Assembly: GCF_050908995.1 (NCBI RefSeq)
Contig: NC_135127.1
Location: forward strand, 12,542,001-12,606,000
From: Andrena cerasifolii
Taxonomy: Eukaryota > Arthropoda > Insecta > Hymenoptera > Andrenidae
Direction: 5' to 3'
DNA: 64,000 nucleotides
Shown piece by piece: positions 40,603 to 52,511 of the stretch (position 1 is its first letter; each line of letters begins with the position of its first letter). The position numbers and the translations under genes are program-made. The notes under the pieces were generated by a model, which saw only the letters and a list, made by a program, of their open reading frames with translations, made no database searches and had not been told where the DNA came from.

Positions 40603-41556
40603 CACGGGCGCCCACCCCGTGATTTTCCACCGACGCGCGACAACTTTATCCCGGCGACAATGGACGAAATGAGGCTCGCTTCCCAGGATATTACGTGTTT
40701 TTCCCCCCATCGCATCGGAGGAATCCTCAAGCTACCGGAAGTTCCTCGCCGAGTTTTTCGATCGACGCTCTAATCCCGACGAGCTTAAAACACGCTCTCG
40801 CTTATCCATATGCAAGCGACCCGCTTCTTCCTCCCCGGTTTTCTGCCTTCAACCGACGATCAAGCCTTCCTCGCTGACTTCTCGTCCGACGAGCGACGTC
40901 GAGTGACGTTCCTTGTCGTTCCTCGAATATCTCGCACCAAACATTCCAAGTTTCTTTGGACGACGCGCGCTTTTCCCTCGCGCGATTTCCACCGACTGGA
41001 TCGATTCCACGGAAGGGTGTCGAGTGACGGGTGAAGTCGTCGCCAGGTCGCCACGAGCAAAGAAATCGCACGCCACGGAAATTCTACACCCGCGTAAAAC
41101 GAGCTTGCAGCGGACGATGGCAACGCGAGACGGGAAATCGACGGAAAACAAACCGGAAGGGTCTCGAAGCCGTCGGCGCACGAAACAAGGCCACCGAGAT
41201 CCTCGAGTTTATTCTTTCCCGCGGTATCATGTTCTACTCGTTTTAACGCTCGATAAACAGCCACGCGGAGTAAGAATAATATTTGTCGTTCTTGAAAGTC
41301 TGCTGGAGCAATTTGGTTCATAGTGAATTCGAGAAGCTTACCTGAGATCCATTGTCGAGCTGACTTCCAATGGGACGGATTCGCGATGAATTTCGTCACT
41401 TACAACACAGATATTATAACGAGAAAGACGCTCGCGGTTCCGCGGCTATGGGTTGACTGACACGTAAGGTCATTAAAATGTTCTCCCCTCTCCGAAGTGC
41501 GGCCGCGACCGAGCGATGCCTTACTGTTATGATAACACGTCGCGCCGCCGAATGTA

Positions 41557-42260
41557 GGGGAGACCGGGGCTAGTTGATACGGTCTTCAGTTTTCAATTTT
41601 TTTAATTTTTGTTTGCATTACTTACTTACCAACAAATATGCCAAAATATACTTTGGTCCTTCCTCTTTAATATATAGTAAGCTAAAACTTGAGAAAATAC
41701 ATACAAACTGATTGAAAAAATGTTATTTGGACGATCAATTTGGATGTATCAAAACTATTTACTGTTTCTCCATATAAACGAAAACGGTTAAACAAAGATT
41801 GTTAACGTCAAGGTACACAGACGTACGCTGGACCGTAGTAAAGAATTGAACAACAAACTTCACATATCTCGCTCAAATGGAGCTACATATGTACGGTGTC
41901 GAAATAATTCGTCTCCTCTAATAGATACCTAATAAGTATTGTATAGATCGCGCAATATAACTTTGCCTCCGAACGGCCATCGAGTAGGCCCTACTGAGTG
42001 ACCGCTCGGAGGCAAAGTTATATTACGCGATTTGTAGTAGGCTCGCGTTGTTGCCAGAGAAGTATTGCTGGGCGGTAGGCCGAGAGAACTATATGTACTA
42101 CATCTCTATTATAACGAACTCAAGAATATATATGTACCTATTTCATTATTAACCCAACAGTATAGGCATAATACCAGCGAAATCAAAATACGAGCGTTCC
42201 TTGATTTACATCCTAAATACCTTATCGTTCTAAAAAGTGCTCTGAATTTTTTCAACAGTC
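41557..42260. mobile_element. AT-rich block starting with a TA|GGGGAGACCGGGG edge, probable repeat element
   Basis: An abrupt change to AT-rich DNA follows TA|GGGGAGACCGGGGCTAG at the left. The style of this edge resembles the left ends at 20630 and 25503 (TA followed by GGG). Inside is a strong hairpin at 41947-42031. A matching right terminal repeat was not found, so the right limit is only where composition returns to GC-balanced. No transposase-like frame is visible. It may be a truncated or nested insertion. Confidence 0.45.
41947..42031. repeat. Near-perfect inverted repeat, 30-bp arms with a 25-bp spacer
   Basis: The arms 41947-41976 and 42002-42031 are reverse complements at 28 of 30 positions, sharing CGGAGGCAAAGTTATATT. 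The 25-bp spacer contains AGTAGG-C-CCTACT, a smaller nested inverted repeat. As RNA or single-stranded DNA it would fold into one long stem. It could be a palindromic transposon end, a fold-back element, or, less likely, a small-RNA precursor. Confidence 0.85.
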
Positions 42261-45200
42261 TTGTTGAGGAATCGTTTGATCGGTGGCGAGGCCAACGGCA
42301 CAGCAGCCGAGGTAAAGTTTCCGTTCCTCAGCGAGCCAGGAAACGCGGCGTAATTCCGCGCGAAGGAGGAGCTTTCGAGTGGAGAAGATTGTGAAGGACT
42401 CTTCGGAGGAGAGAGGAGACGGCCCGGCCGCCTCGTTAGAGCAGCGACCACCTCGGGGCATCCTTGCTCCTCGATGCCTGGTGCACTAATTAAATAGAGC
42501 AGAGACACGCGGATTTGGCGTTCGGCCGTAACGAAAATCTCGCCTCTGGCGCTGCAAAGTGTCGTCGTGGAAAGAAAGGGTTCAAACGGATATCACCGGA
42601 TCTCCATTTAGCCGGGGTTAATTATTGCGCCCTCCTTCCCGGCGATTTCCATCGTCGTTACCGTTCTTTCTCGCGCACCGCCTAACGAGCCGCTGGTTTT
42701 TCGGCCTCCTCGAGTTGTCGTTGCCCCGAGGCTTACTTTCCAGGGGTGTTTGACTGTTTGGTCGTTCTGTCGCGGGAAAAGACTGTTAAAACTTTCTGTG
42801 CTGCGCATCTGCTCCTCCATACGATCGAAAATAAAATCCACTGAATTTACTGTCATTCCCGTTTCACTTGTTCTCATGCTTTTTACATTCTGTAACTCCT
42901 CTTCGCCTTCTCGAAAAGCAATGAAAAGTACGGTTTCGCGGTGGAGAGCGAACATGTTAGGGAATTCATCGTGTTCCAGATGAAATTGCTGGTGGAGCCA
43001 CGAGGAAAGAATTCCATTAGCCGGTCGAGGGTCGAAACGGGGTTCAATTAACGAAACTAGAAATTCACCGAATCGCGCCATAAACGCGATTATTGCCGGC
43101 ATTCCGGAGACGACTGCGTCCTCGATCCTCTCCTCGGAATCCCGGCAAACTTGGCGAAATGGCGGCCGTTGGTTCGGAGGAGCCGCTGCTACGTGATCGC
43201 AGCTGCGCGAGGTAAACGGGGTCGAACGTGACGGTCGGGCGGCCGAGGTCCTCGCGAAATTAAGATCGCCGAAAGGGAGCTGTTTGGTGTTCGATAGCTC
43301 CTTAACACGAGAGCAGAGGGAGCAGAGAGGACAGAAGGTGGAAAGGAACGCGGAGGTTTGTCGCGAGCCCACCCTCGCTGGGAACAGCAAGCCCAGGCCG
43401 AGTGCTTGCGCGTGTAATCGAGGATCTCTCGCGGTGGACGCTGGCTGAGGCCGCTTTATCGGTACAAGACCTCTTGGCGCGGATTTCTTCCATGATTCCC
43501 AGCCGAGGGTTTCCTCTCTCGTTAACGCAAGTGCTGGATTCTTCGGCGAGCAGAGACGCTGCTAATGGAGAAGTTCGATGGTCAGGGAGGGACTCGGATT
43601 TCGGCGATTGCCTCCGAATGCTTTCCTCCCCGCGGTTAGCCGCGTTACATACTCCTGTCGTCGAGGGGCTATCCTTTCGTCAAGGTTCCACCTCACCGGA
43701 AGGGGAGCCTCTAAAACCGGAGCTCGAGCGATCGAGATCCTGAAAATAACTGCGGGGGATACGCGAGTCTTCTAAAAATGGACTGGAACTGAGAGAGTAG
43801 CGGGTGAGAAAGACATCGCGAGTCAGCTGTTTCCCTGTAGCCTTGGGTTCTTGTCTGGGAAGCGTCGGAGACAATCGAACGATTATTTCGAGCAATGGGG
43901 TAGAGTGACGAAGCTGGCGAGTGAGAAAATAATTAGACCAAGCTGTCGACCCTTCCGTCGTCACCCTTGTTTTTGTTGGAAAGGGTGGAGCGTTGAACGC
44001 ACGGAATGGAGGAGGGCAAACGAAGAGGGACACCGAGGCGAGGAAGTGTCCCGTAAACTGGCCACCGCTCCTGCCCCTTTAATTAATTTCGTGTCGGTTC
44101 TTTCTGCGGAAAATTACGCGAGAATTTGTCGCGACGCCAAGAGTAATGCACTCCGCGGAAGAATACTGACCCTTTTCCACTGAATCGGGGCGACGAGTGG
44201 GCTTGAAATTAGCTTTGCAAACGCTGCTGGTCAGCTTTTCGCCGTTCTCCAGGATTCCGGGCGAATCCTGACAGATTTTCCAGAAGAAATCGCGAAAGAT
44301 ATCTTGCATTTATCTCTAGCACCTCGTTCTCGATTAATTCAACATCTTTCCCTTTCTCGATATTTCCATTGAGACCACCAGCAGGCTACGTAGCTCGGCT
44401 TCGATCGCGATTTAATTCCGCTGACAGTTTCCAATCGGACGAGTTCGTTCATCCTCGTGTGAGACTCGCAAACGTAATTTCTCTTCGCGTCAACTTGATA
44501 TGCCCCGCGAATGGCGTTATTACACCAGGCCCCCGATGATCATCGAGCGATTCTATCGGTCGCTTATCTACGTCACTGAACGGCCAATAAATATCCAATA
44601 ACGTTCACTAGCGGTTAGAACCAATTTTGATTGAAACCGTTCATCGCCGTAACTTATCAACGCTTTGCAAACGTTGCAACGATATTTCTACTAATTCCTA
44701 CGATTGTTTTGAGTTAAATGAACATCGTGTTTACAGTATGCGTATAGAAGGCGCTTCGTTCTCTGTGTGCTGGCATATCTTCGTTCGACAGGAGAAGAAG
44801 GTTTCACGTGCCCTCGTAACGAAGGAAACTCCCTGTAGGTATACGTATAGGTACACCCAGGCGAATTGATTTTATTAGCACACCTCTCGATCAACTCCGC
44901 ATCGGAAGGGCTGCCTAGATATAGGATGACCACCAGGCATTCATCATTCGGTTCCCCAGATTGCTGATATCATTAGCTGCACCATAAATATCCAATGCTG
45001 ACTCGAGTTTCATCGTTCTATATTGGATCTATGCGATCCAACTTAACATGAGATGCAAATGTGTTTCTGTCAGATCAGTGAACGCATTTGATTCTTGTGC
45101 CCCCGTTTCTTTGCCACACTTCTGATACCAAAGCGACGACTTTCGACTCGAAATTTAACGGTACTATTCTAACCAACAAACGATTAAAAGCCTTCGATGC

Positions 45201-48200
45201 ACGACCGAATCGCAGATTCGAGGATATTCATACCCAGAGCTGCTGATCGAAATCCTGGTACGAGCCTCGCGGAAGATAAGTAAGAAGTCGTGTAACGCCA
45301 CGATCCATCAACGGCGATTCATCATAGATGATCCCGCTCGGATTATCCTCGCTTTCTTGGTCATTTCACTGAGATTTTTTGGTTGCGAAACATAGGCAGA
45401 GAGGTTTCGAGCGACCTAACAGCCAGTCTGGCGGCTAAACGCTAAATTATCCAGCTGGTTAATGGCTCGAGCGCTAACCCTCTCGCTCCAGTTCCATCCT
45501 CTGAATGTAGTAATACGCGCTGATCTTCGGAGAACATTATGCACCGCAAACTACGTAACTCGTGGAGTAATACGGAGCAGCTGTCGCCAGACCGAATAAT
45601 TCGTGGCTGGAGTGGAAAGTAAACCAGAAATTTCAGGCACGCCCAGACTCGTCGATGGACAGGGACACTCGAGAGCTCGAATCAATAACGCAGTTAATTA
45701 ATGTTGCGTGTCAATGAGCTCGGATACTGCACCTCGAAAGCGAGAGAGAAAGCCGAAATCTCGCTGCGGAATAGGGAGGAGAGCCTGGTTACTACCGAGT
45801 CTTTTAATAAAGCAGAGCGTCGGTTCCCTTGAATCTTCAGAAATTTTATACCGAATCTCGACGGTCGGAGGACTTTCGACGGTATTCTGCTCGCGGGGCG
45901 GCTATTCACCGCGGCACGTTCTCCGTTTCAAGTTTCATTAGAAAGGAAACAAAGGTGCAGCGATAAACTGTGGCGAAACAATGGGGAGAGATTTAGAAAT
46001 TCGAAAAAGCGGAAAATCCAGCCACCGCGAAGTTTTCAAAGTCACCGCGGGAGATGGTAGCATGTGCAGGGCCACGCACAAAGGCGCTATCGGTTTTTTT
46101 TCCCCCCCGGTTTTATCGTTCGACCGATGTTTTTTCCTCTCTTTACCTGGGGCACACGCCGATATCAAAGGGGCTCTATTTTCGAGATTACCTTTTCCCC
46201 GACGGATTCGGGACACCGGGTTACGAATCTTTTTTGGAGTCCGCTGCGCGAATACCTTTGACCAAGACACACGGGGGATTCGATTTTTTAATCAATCGTC
46301 GGACAGGCGGTCAATTAACGAGGGACAAAGGGGAGCTAACCATGGGGACGGACGCCCTTGCTTCTGCCCGGGACAAATTCTCCAGCAATTCTGTTGCACC
46401 GAGGTAAAGTATCGAAAACAGATTCCCCGCGTAGGGTGCGCGCTCTCGTAGACAGCTGCGAGGGTGGCAGGGAAAATTAGGCGATCCGTTGCAGGGATCT
46501 CAAGAACGCGAAAGCTCCAGAGGAATCTCGCGAAGGAACGCGATCTGGTATCGGTTCAATTTTCATTTAACCGTGTTAAATTCGTGTCGCGACACGTGCT
46601 ACAATTTCCCGATACCTACACTTGGCGCGCTATACGTTCCCCGGTCTGGCTGTTACACGCGTCTTTTTGTTCGCTCGCCTGGCTGCAGCCTTGTCGGAGA
46701 ATGTAATAACTCAAAGCCCGCGGGAGCTGGCGGAAGATACACCGACCGGATACAGATTCCCTCCTGCGACTAGAGAAAACTTGCTGCTCTCGTTACTCAC
46801 CAGCCTCGATCCGGCGTTGTTTATCGCCGGCTGCGCTCCTAATGTAATATCTTCGTCGGTCTAACGGAGAGAAGGAATCGCTCGTCTCGCGATAAATTGA
46901 TGTCTGATAGCGCGGCTCTGAAAGCGCGGCAACGTGGTTCTCGCGGAGGAACATCCGCGTCTCTCGCGACCCTGCCTCGACGCTCATCTATCGCGAGCAC
47001 GTCAATTTCGGTAGACTGATCGCCGAATGCTGATAATACACAGGCGAACACTGCACTCTGAATATTATTAAGGTTTGCAGCAACTGCGTGCCAGTCGTAA
47101 TTATCGGTGGGACCAGGAGTGAATGTCAAGTGACGCAAGGGGCGCAGCTCGCGGTGGCTGGTTTCGGTGAAAACTCGAGTGATGGCATCGCGTCCTGTCG
47201 CGTGTGGATTAAGCGACGACTGAAATTCCCTGGCCCGTGACAAATTGGGTCGACGAGGAGACGGCACAGCCTCGCGCTCCGGAGAACGCGCACGGAGAAC
47301 GAACGAGGATGAGGATGAATGGGGGGGCAGACGGCAAAGACGCATCGCGGGCATTGTCTCAAGGACGATTTTTCCACGAACGAATAAAGGCAAGGACGGA
47401 GAAATATTAACGGTCGCACTCCCGATATTAAAGGTCCTGCGAGAGAGATCGGCTGCGATTTGTTCGAATGAAACGCTGCAACAAACTATTTTCCATGTAA
47501 CGATCGGCTCGTTTCTCTTGTCCCTTCTTTCCGTTCTCTATCTACGAAAATCGCACCGCCGAATTCGTGACGGATGAAACTAGAGGAGCAGCGCCGTCAG
47601 TGGGTCCCGATTTCAAAAGAATCGAAAAGAGCACTCGTGTTGCACATCTTGGCTGCTCGTTACTGCTCGCGACATCGAACACCGGTGCGCGCCGGGATTC
47701 GCTGCGAGCACCGGGGTCCCATTGTGCCACGGGCAACATCTCCTACAGTTAAATTTGCCTCTCCGTATAGGTTCATAACGCGAGTGAGTACAAAAGAGTG
47801 GCTTTAGAGCGGCGGGTCCAGCGCGTACTTTACGAGCATGAGCCAACCGGTCGTACGGCGAGACAATATCGTAACGAGTGACTCGATAACGAAAACTACG
47901 GACCACTCTGAAAGGGGGGAAGAGCGTAGAATACCTCTGAAAATGCACTCCCACCGCCGCACTAAGAAACTTCCGCGTCGAACTCGAGCTTCCGTAATTT
48001 CCCGTAACTCAGCTTTTATCGTTTTCTTTCTACGCCGAACGAATATGCGCAGCGGAAGCGCGGCCGAGCAAAGTTTTTAATTACGAACGGACTGCCGCTC
48101 GGGAAACGAAAGTTTCGAGTACGCCGGCTTCTTAATTGTGAACAACGATCGGCGCAGCACCGTTGAAACTGTTCCCTAAAACACACAGCCGAGTGTGCGA

Positions 48201-51200
48201 AATTTCAGAGTGCCCTGTCGCGAGTAATACGATTTTAGCTGCGATTCTAGTCTTCCTATTGTAAAGGATGCTTATGAGAGCAATGTTTGCTTTGGAATCG
48301 AGCTCCGAAGGAGATTCACTAAGTAGGCCCATACCTTTCTCAGTCTCGTTGCTCTGCCTTCTAGTGGGAAATTCGTACTCTGCACGGGGGTCGGTGGTTA
48401 ATCTCCTCGCGGCCGATGCAATTTTCGCGGCGCGGGATACTCGCGTGTTCGGCGTGGCGTGTTCTCCGGCGAACGAAAACTCCTGGCTACGCGAAAGTTG
48501 CTCTCAGCCACTGGAGAATGCGCTTCCGGCTCCGCGAGCTACATGCTGGAAATCGTGGGTCGGAGGAACTCGGGGCAATTACGGATCGCAGCCACGGAGT
48601 GGCGTTATTCCGCGGGAATAGAGTAACCCAGCGCTGGCGCGTGCTCGCTCGCCACGCCGAAAATCGAATAATTCCTCAGCATCTGCCCGGCCGTTCGGTT
48701 ATTTTAAATTCCGATCCCGTTCGACGCATCCGCCGCGCCGCGATCCCATTACGCGGAGCACACCCCCTCCGCGAAGCAAGTCTCAGCTCTGAGCTCTGAA
48801 GCGTCTCGCGACGGCGGATCGGTGAATTCCAGCCCCGTACCCGATCGCTCTCGCATCTCTGATTTTTCACAGAGCCCTCCATTAACGAGGAAAACCGACA
48901 CCGCGGTAGAAAATTCGCGTCAAAGCGAGTTACCCGCGTTGGAAAAGCACGGCGAGAGGCATGCCGGGAAAACATTTTTCCTCGCGAAAAATATTTACCC
49001 CTCCCCCCTCCCGTACGCCCCCTGCGTTGCGCCCGAATAATTTCAATTCGTTTCCAAGAGAAAACATTGCGTCGGGCCACAATTACGGATGAAACGGTGC
49101 AAAACATTGAATTCTAGGTTTTCGGTTAATCGTGGAGCTGCAGGGCGCCGCGCCGCGTGCACAAAGAAACGCGTTGGAAATATTGCAGCGGGGCATATTT
49201 TCCCGAAGCGAGCTGGAACATCATCATCGACGCGGCTCGGTTATCGATTCGCCGCATACTTTGCACAGCGGAGCTCCGCAAGCCCGCGATACACTCGTAT
49301 CGTCTGCCGTGCATCAGGAGGATGCACTGATTCAGCGCTCTGACGAGGGTAAACCGAAGACGAGTACACGTTTCGTTCGGTCGATATCGCCTTAGTTTCA
49401 ACCGAGTTACCGGCATAATACCGCGGCACGGGCAATCCGTTGGAGCTAGAATTTTGCAGGAATGATTGTGTTGATACACGACTTGGGAGAAAATGGGCCA
49501 GGCCGCGGCTGCTTCTGCATCGAGGATGGCATTAGACAGAGGATGCATGGAGCAACGATTCGCTGGGAAGAAAACACGTAGCTGACACTCGATCAATACC
49601 GCTCTCCAACTCCTCTCTGTTATAGAGCCGGCATTGTTCGTCTCCCTGCCCCCTATTCTTTTCGACAAAACCGCTCGGTGGTTTCCAAGAGGAGCACGGT
49701 GCCCTTACGACAGCGTCACCGTCGTCTGGAGACAGACAGGCAACGCGTTGTTCGCCTGTCGCGAGTCGCGCGGAAGACGAAGCCGTGCGACTATCGCTGA
49801 CAGTCGCGTCAAAGGCGTTATCCGCCGTGAAACCAAGTCTCCGATAACGAAGACTGAAAAGAGTTACGAGCGTGGTTGCTGACGATTCTAATGGGAGTCG
49901 ACGACGAACTAATAATAGAGGGGATCGATACCCGGTGGTAGTCGAAGTCACGGCATCTCCCTTCGTCCCTGTTCGCTGGGCTTCCTGTCTCTGTTCAACT
50001 GGCACGACTGCAGTTTTGCTGGTAACCAGGGATCCCCAACCGGCCGATCGAATCCACGAATCTCCAAATAATTCCAGGGGGTCAGCGATCGCTCAGAGTC
50101 GCGGTTCCATCAACCATCAAAGTTGTCCTTTCGATACGCATCACTTCGATACGTAGTAGTCTCTCCCTTTCCTCGTGCAATCTCAAACAGCATTCGAGAG
50201 CTACCCGACTCGTGGATCTCGACGAGCCGTCAGCCTCGTTATTGACTCGTACTACCGGCGCGGACGACTCGAGCCCACGGAATACTCTCGTGTACTTTGC
50301 AATTGTGTCGCCGATGAGGCCGCTCGAGCGGGCGACTTTTACTCGCATTTGCGAGCAGTCAAACGTCACGAGCGATGAGACATCCGAGCAGAAGGGTGTC
50401 CGAACGGCTGACAGCCACTGGCGCGGATTTCCGCCAAGTAGACCGAGACAGGCCTTTAGCAGGCTCTGGGAATAAACGAACGAGACGTTAAAATATTCAA
50501 CGCGAGCCAACCGCGGAACCTCCTCTTTCTCTAGCGTTCCACACAGCAGGCTAGCTTTGCATCGGAAAAGCCGATTGAAAGTCCTTCCCTGCGCGCGCTT
50601 CGATCGTCGGCTCACGAGAAAAGGAGCAGACCCCGTGTGCTAGAAAATCTCTCAACAATCCGGTATCCACGGAAATAGAGGTGTTGATTGTTAAACGTAG
50701 CCGTCGCGTGTTTCCAGCGAAACCGAGTTACCGACGATTCGCTTTGCCCACCCACGGCGAATGCCCTTCTATTTCGCAGGATCCTGGCAAACTTTCTAAC
50801 GTCGTTAGAACACAGGAATTTCCGTTGCCGTGAAATGTCCCGCCGTTCGGCACTGGCCAGGCCTGAAATTTTCAAGAGCGCAGTCGCTGCTACGTGCTCC
50901 TCGCGCAACAGAGAGAACGCGGTAACTTAGTTGCCGGTTCGACCGTAAATAATATTTCCCAAAGTGGCTGGAAATTCCAAAGTTTCGCAGTTTCCTATAT
51001 CAGGCCGCGGCGATCGTAATAAACGAGTGGAGTTCGCCGACACTTTCGCCTGAGGAAATGGACTTAAACAGGGGGAGGACGCGGTTCGGCTTGCCCTCCA
51101 ACCCCGAAGCTCCTGAAAAGCGGGCAGAATTCCGAAAGCGGTTTCTTGCCTAGTCACGTGTGTTACACTTTATAGCCCGTATCTCCGACTAATCTCGCTG

Positions 51201-52500
51201 GAGCGTCCAGCTTTCACGCGGCCGTGACGAGGGTGCAGCCGCTAGCCGGGGGAGGCAATAAAAAATTTTAATCCCCGACAGATGAAGCGTCCACCGACGT
51301 GGATTGCTATTTTGCAATCGAGGGTGGCCTGCAACTCGTCGAAAATACCGACTAGAGCTATATTTTACAAATCTGTTTGTTATAAACTCCGTTCTCTTTT
51401 GTTGCGCCCCGAAACAAGTGAATCCCACCGGCAGTTTATTAAAAGCAGTACCAAGCGTTCCTTGTACCGAGTTTTCAGTAACATCGAAGCCAGGAACGTC
51501 TAACTGTGCCGAGGGGAGAAAGAATGCTTGGTCGTAATTGCAAACGCGAACGCACCGCACCAACGCGCCTGTACTCGTGTACGCAGACACGAGGCGTTGC
51601 AAAGAAAAGAGGAGCCGAGTCGACTTCGGCCGGGAATTAATGAATGCCCTGCTCTTTTATCCTTTCCCGTGACCCGCTCCATAATTTTCCCGGCTTCTCG
51701 CCCAGAGAATCCAAAATCAGATGAAAATCTCCGCTGCGGAATCCCCGCTGGTGCCGATGAAAAAAGAGCGACCAGGCTCCGCGCAGCGTTCCAATGCCGC
51801 GCGCCCCGAGACGATTTCCCCGGAAGCTTAAGCGAGCTTTATTAACGACTCACCCGGCGAAATTGTTTTCCCTCTCACGGCCAAGCGGCTCGTATTTATC
51901 GAACGCGCATTTAGCGAGCCCGGGGCGCAAAGACCGTCCAAGATATTAATCCCTCGCCGGTGGATTACGCAGCGAGACTGCATCGCCGAAAGCTTTACAG
52001 CCAAAGCAGCTGGCGACTGCGTAAGGCCGGTCCTCGACTACTTTGGCCGACTCGATTGGTCTTCGAGTCGTAAACCGCGCAATCACGAGCCCCTGTGGAC
52101 TCGAAGCTCAACAGTTGCTCGATAATTGCGTTTCAAGCGATGTCCCCCCCTCGCGGTCAAACCTTAATCGATGGCGCTAAAAAACCACCGCCTCGTTAAT
52201 CCGCCAAGACGAATGGGGACAAGGATCAGCGATGCGTTTGATCGTTCGCTGCCAATTACCATAGAGTTCACTGAAATTACGTAATCAGAGCTTACGCCAC
52301 TGGGCGGATAGGAAATTACAATTAGGGCGCAGAGTTACAATTAGCCCGCAGCGATCGCGTCCAGTTAAATAAATAGACTGTTAATGTCGCGTGGGGATTA
52401 GTGGATCACCAACCTATGGCCCGACGATAGACCTCGATAAATTGGCTGTAATGTTACCTCTGCTAATACGCTTTCCACATAACCGTATACCGAACCTATC

Positions 52501-52511
52501 TTTTTTTTTTT
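52501..52511 (+). repeat. Eleven-T homopolymer
   Basis: A run of eleven T in otherwise mixed sequence. No poly(A)-tailed retroposon body was seen next to it on either strand. Confidence 0.9.

Larger units (their letters stand above)
38408..41556. other. Upstream side of the complexin exon, non-coding
   Basis: The acceptor at 38408 implies that this DNA is intronic in at least one complexin transcript, with a leader exon or promoter farther right. I could not identify that exon or a core promoter. Chance frames up to 179 codons occur but do not resemble known proteins. A purine/pyrimidine mirror region is listed separately. Confidence 0.5.

Noticed and set aside
41947..42031. Hairpin as a known microRNA gene
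   Set aside because: The arms do not contain any insect microRNA mature sequence that I recall, and near-perfect pairing over 28 of 30 bases fits a palindromic repeat better.
42608..43390. 260-codon minus-strand open frame as a full gene
   Set aside because: Its first codon is TTG, not ATG, and no domain was recognised. Only the shorter ATG-started part is kept, as a low-interest finding.
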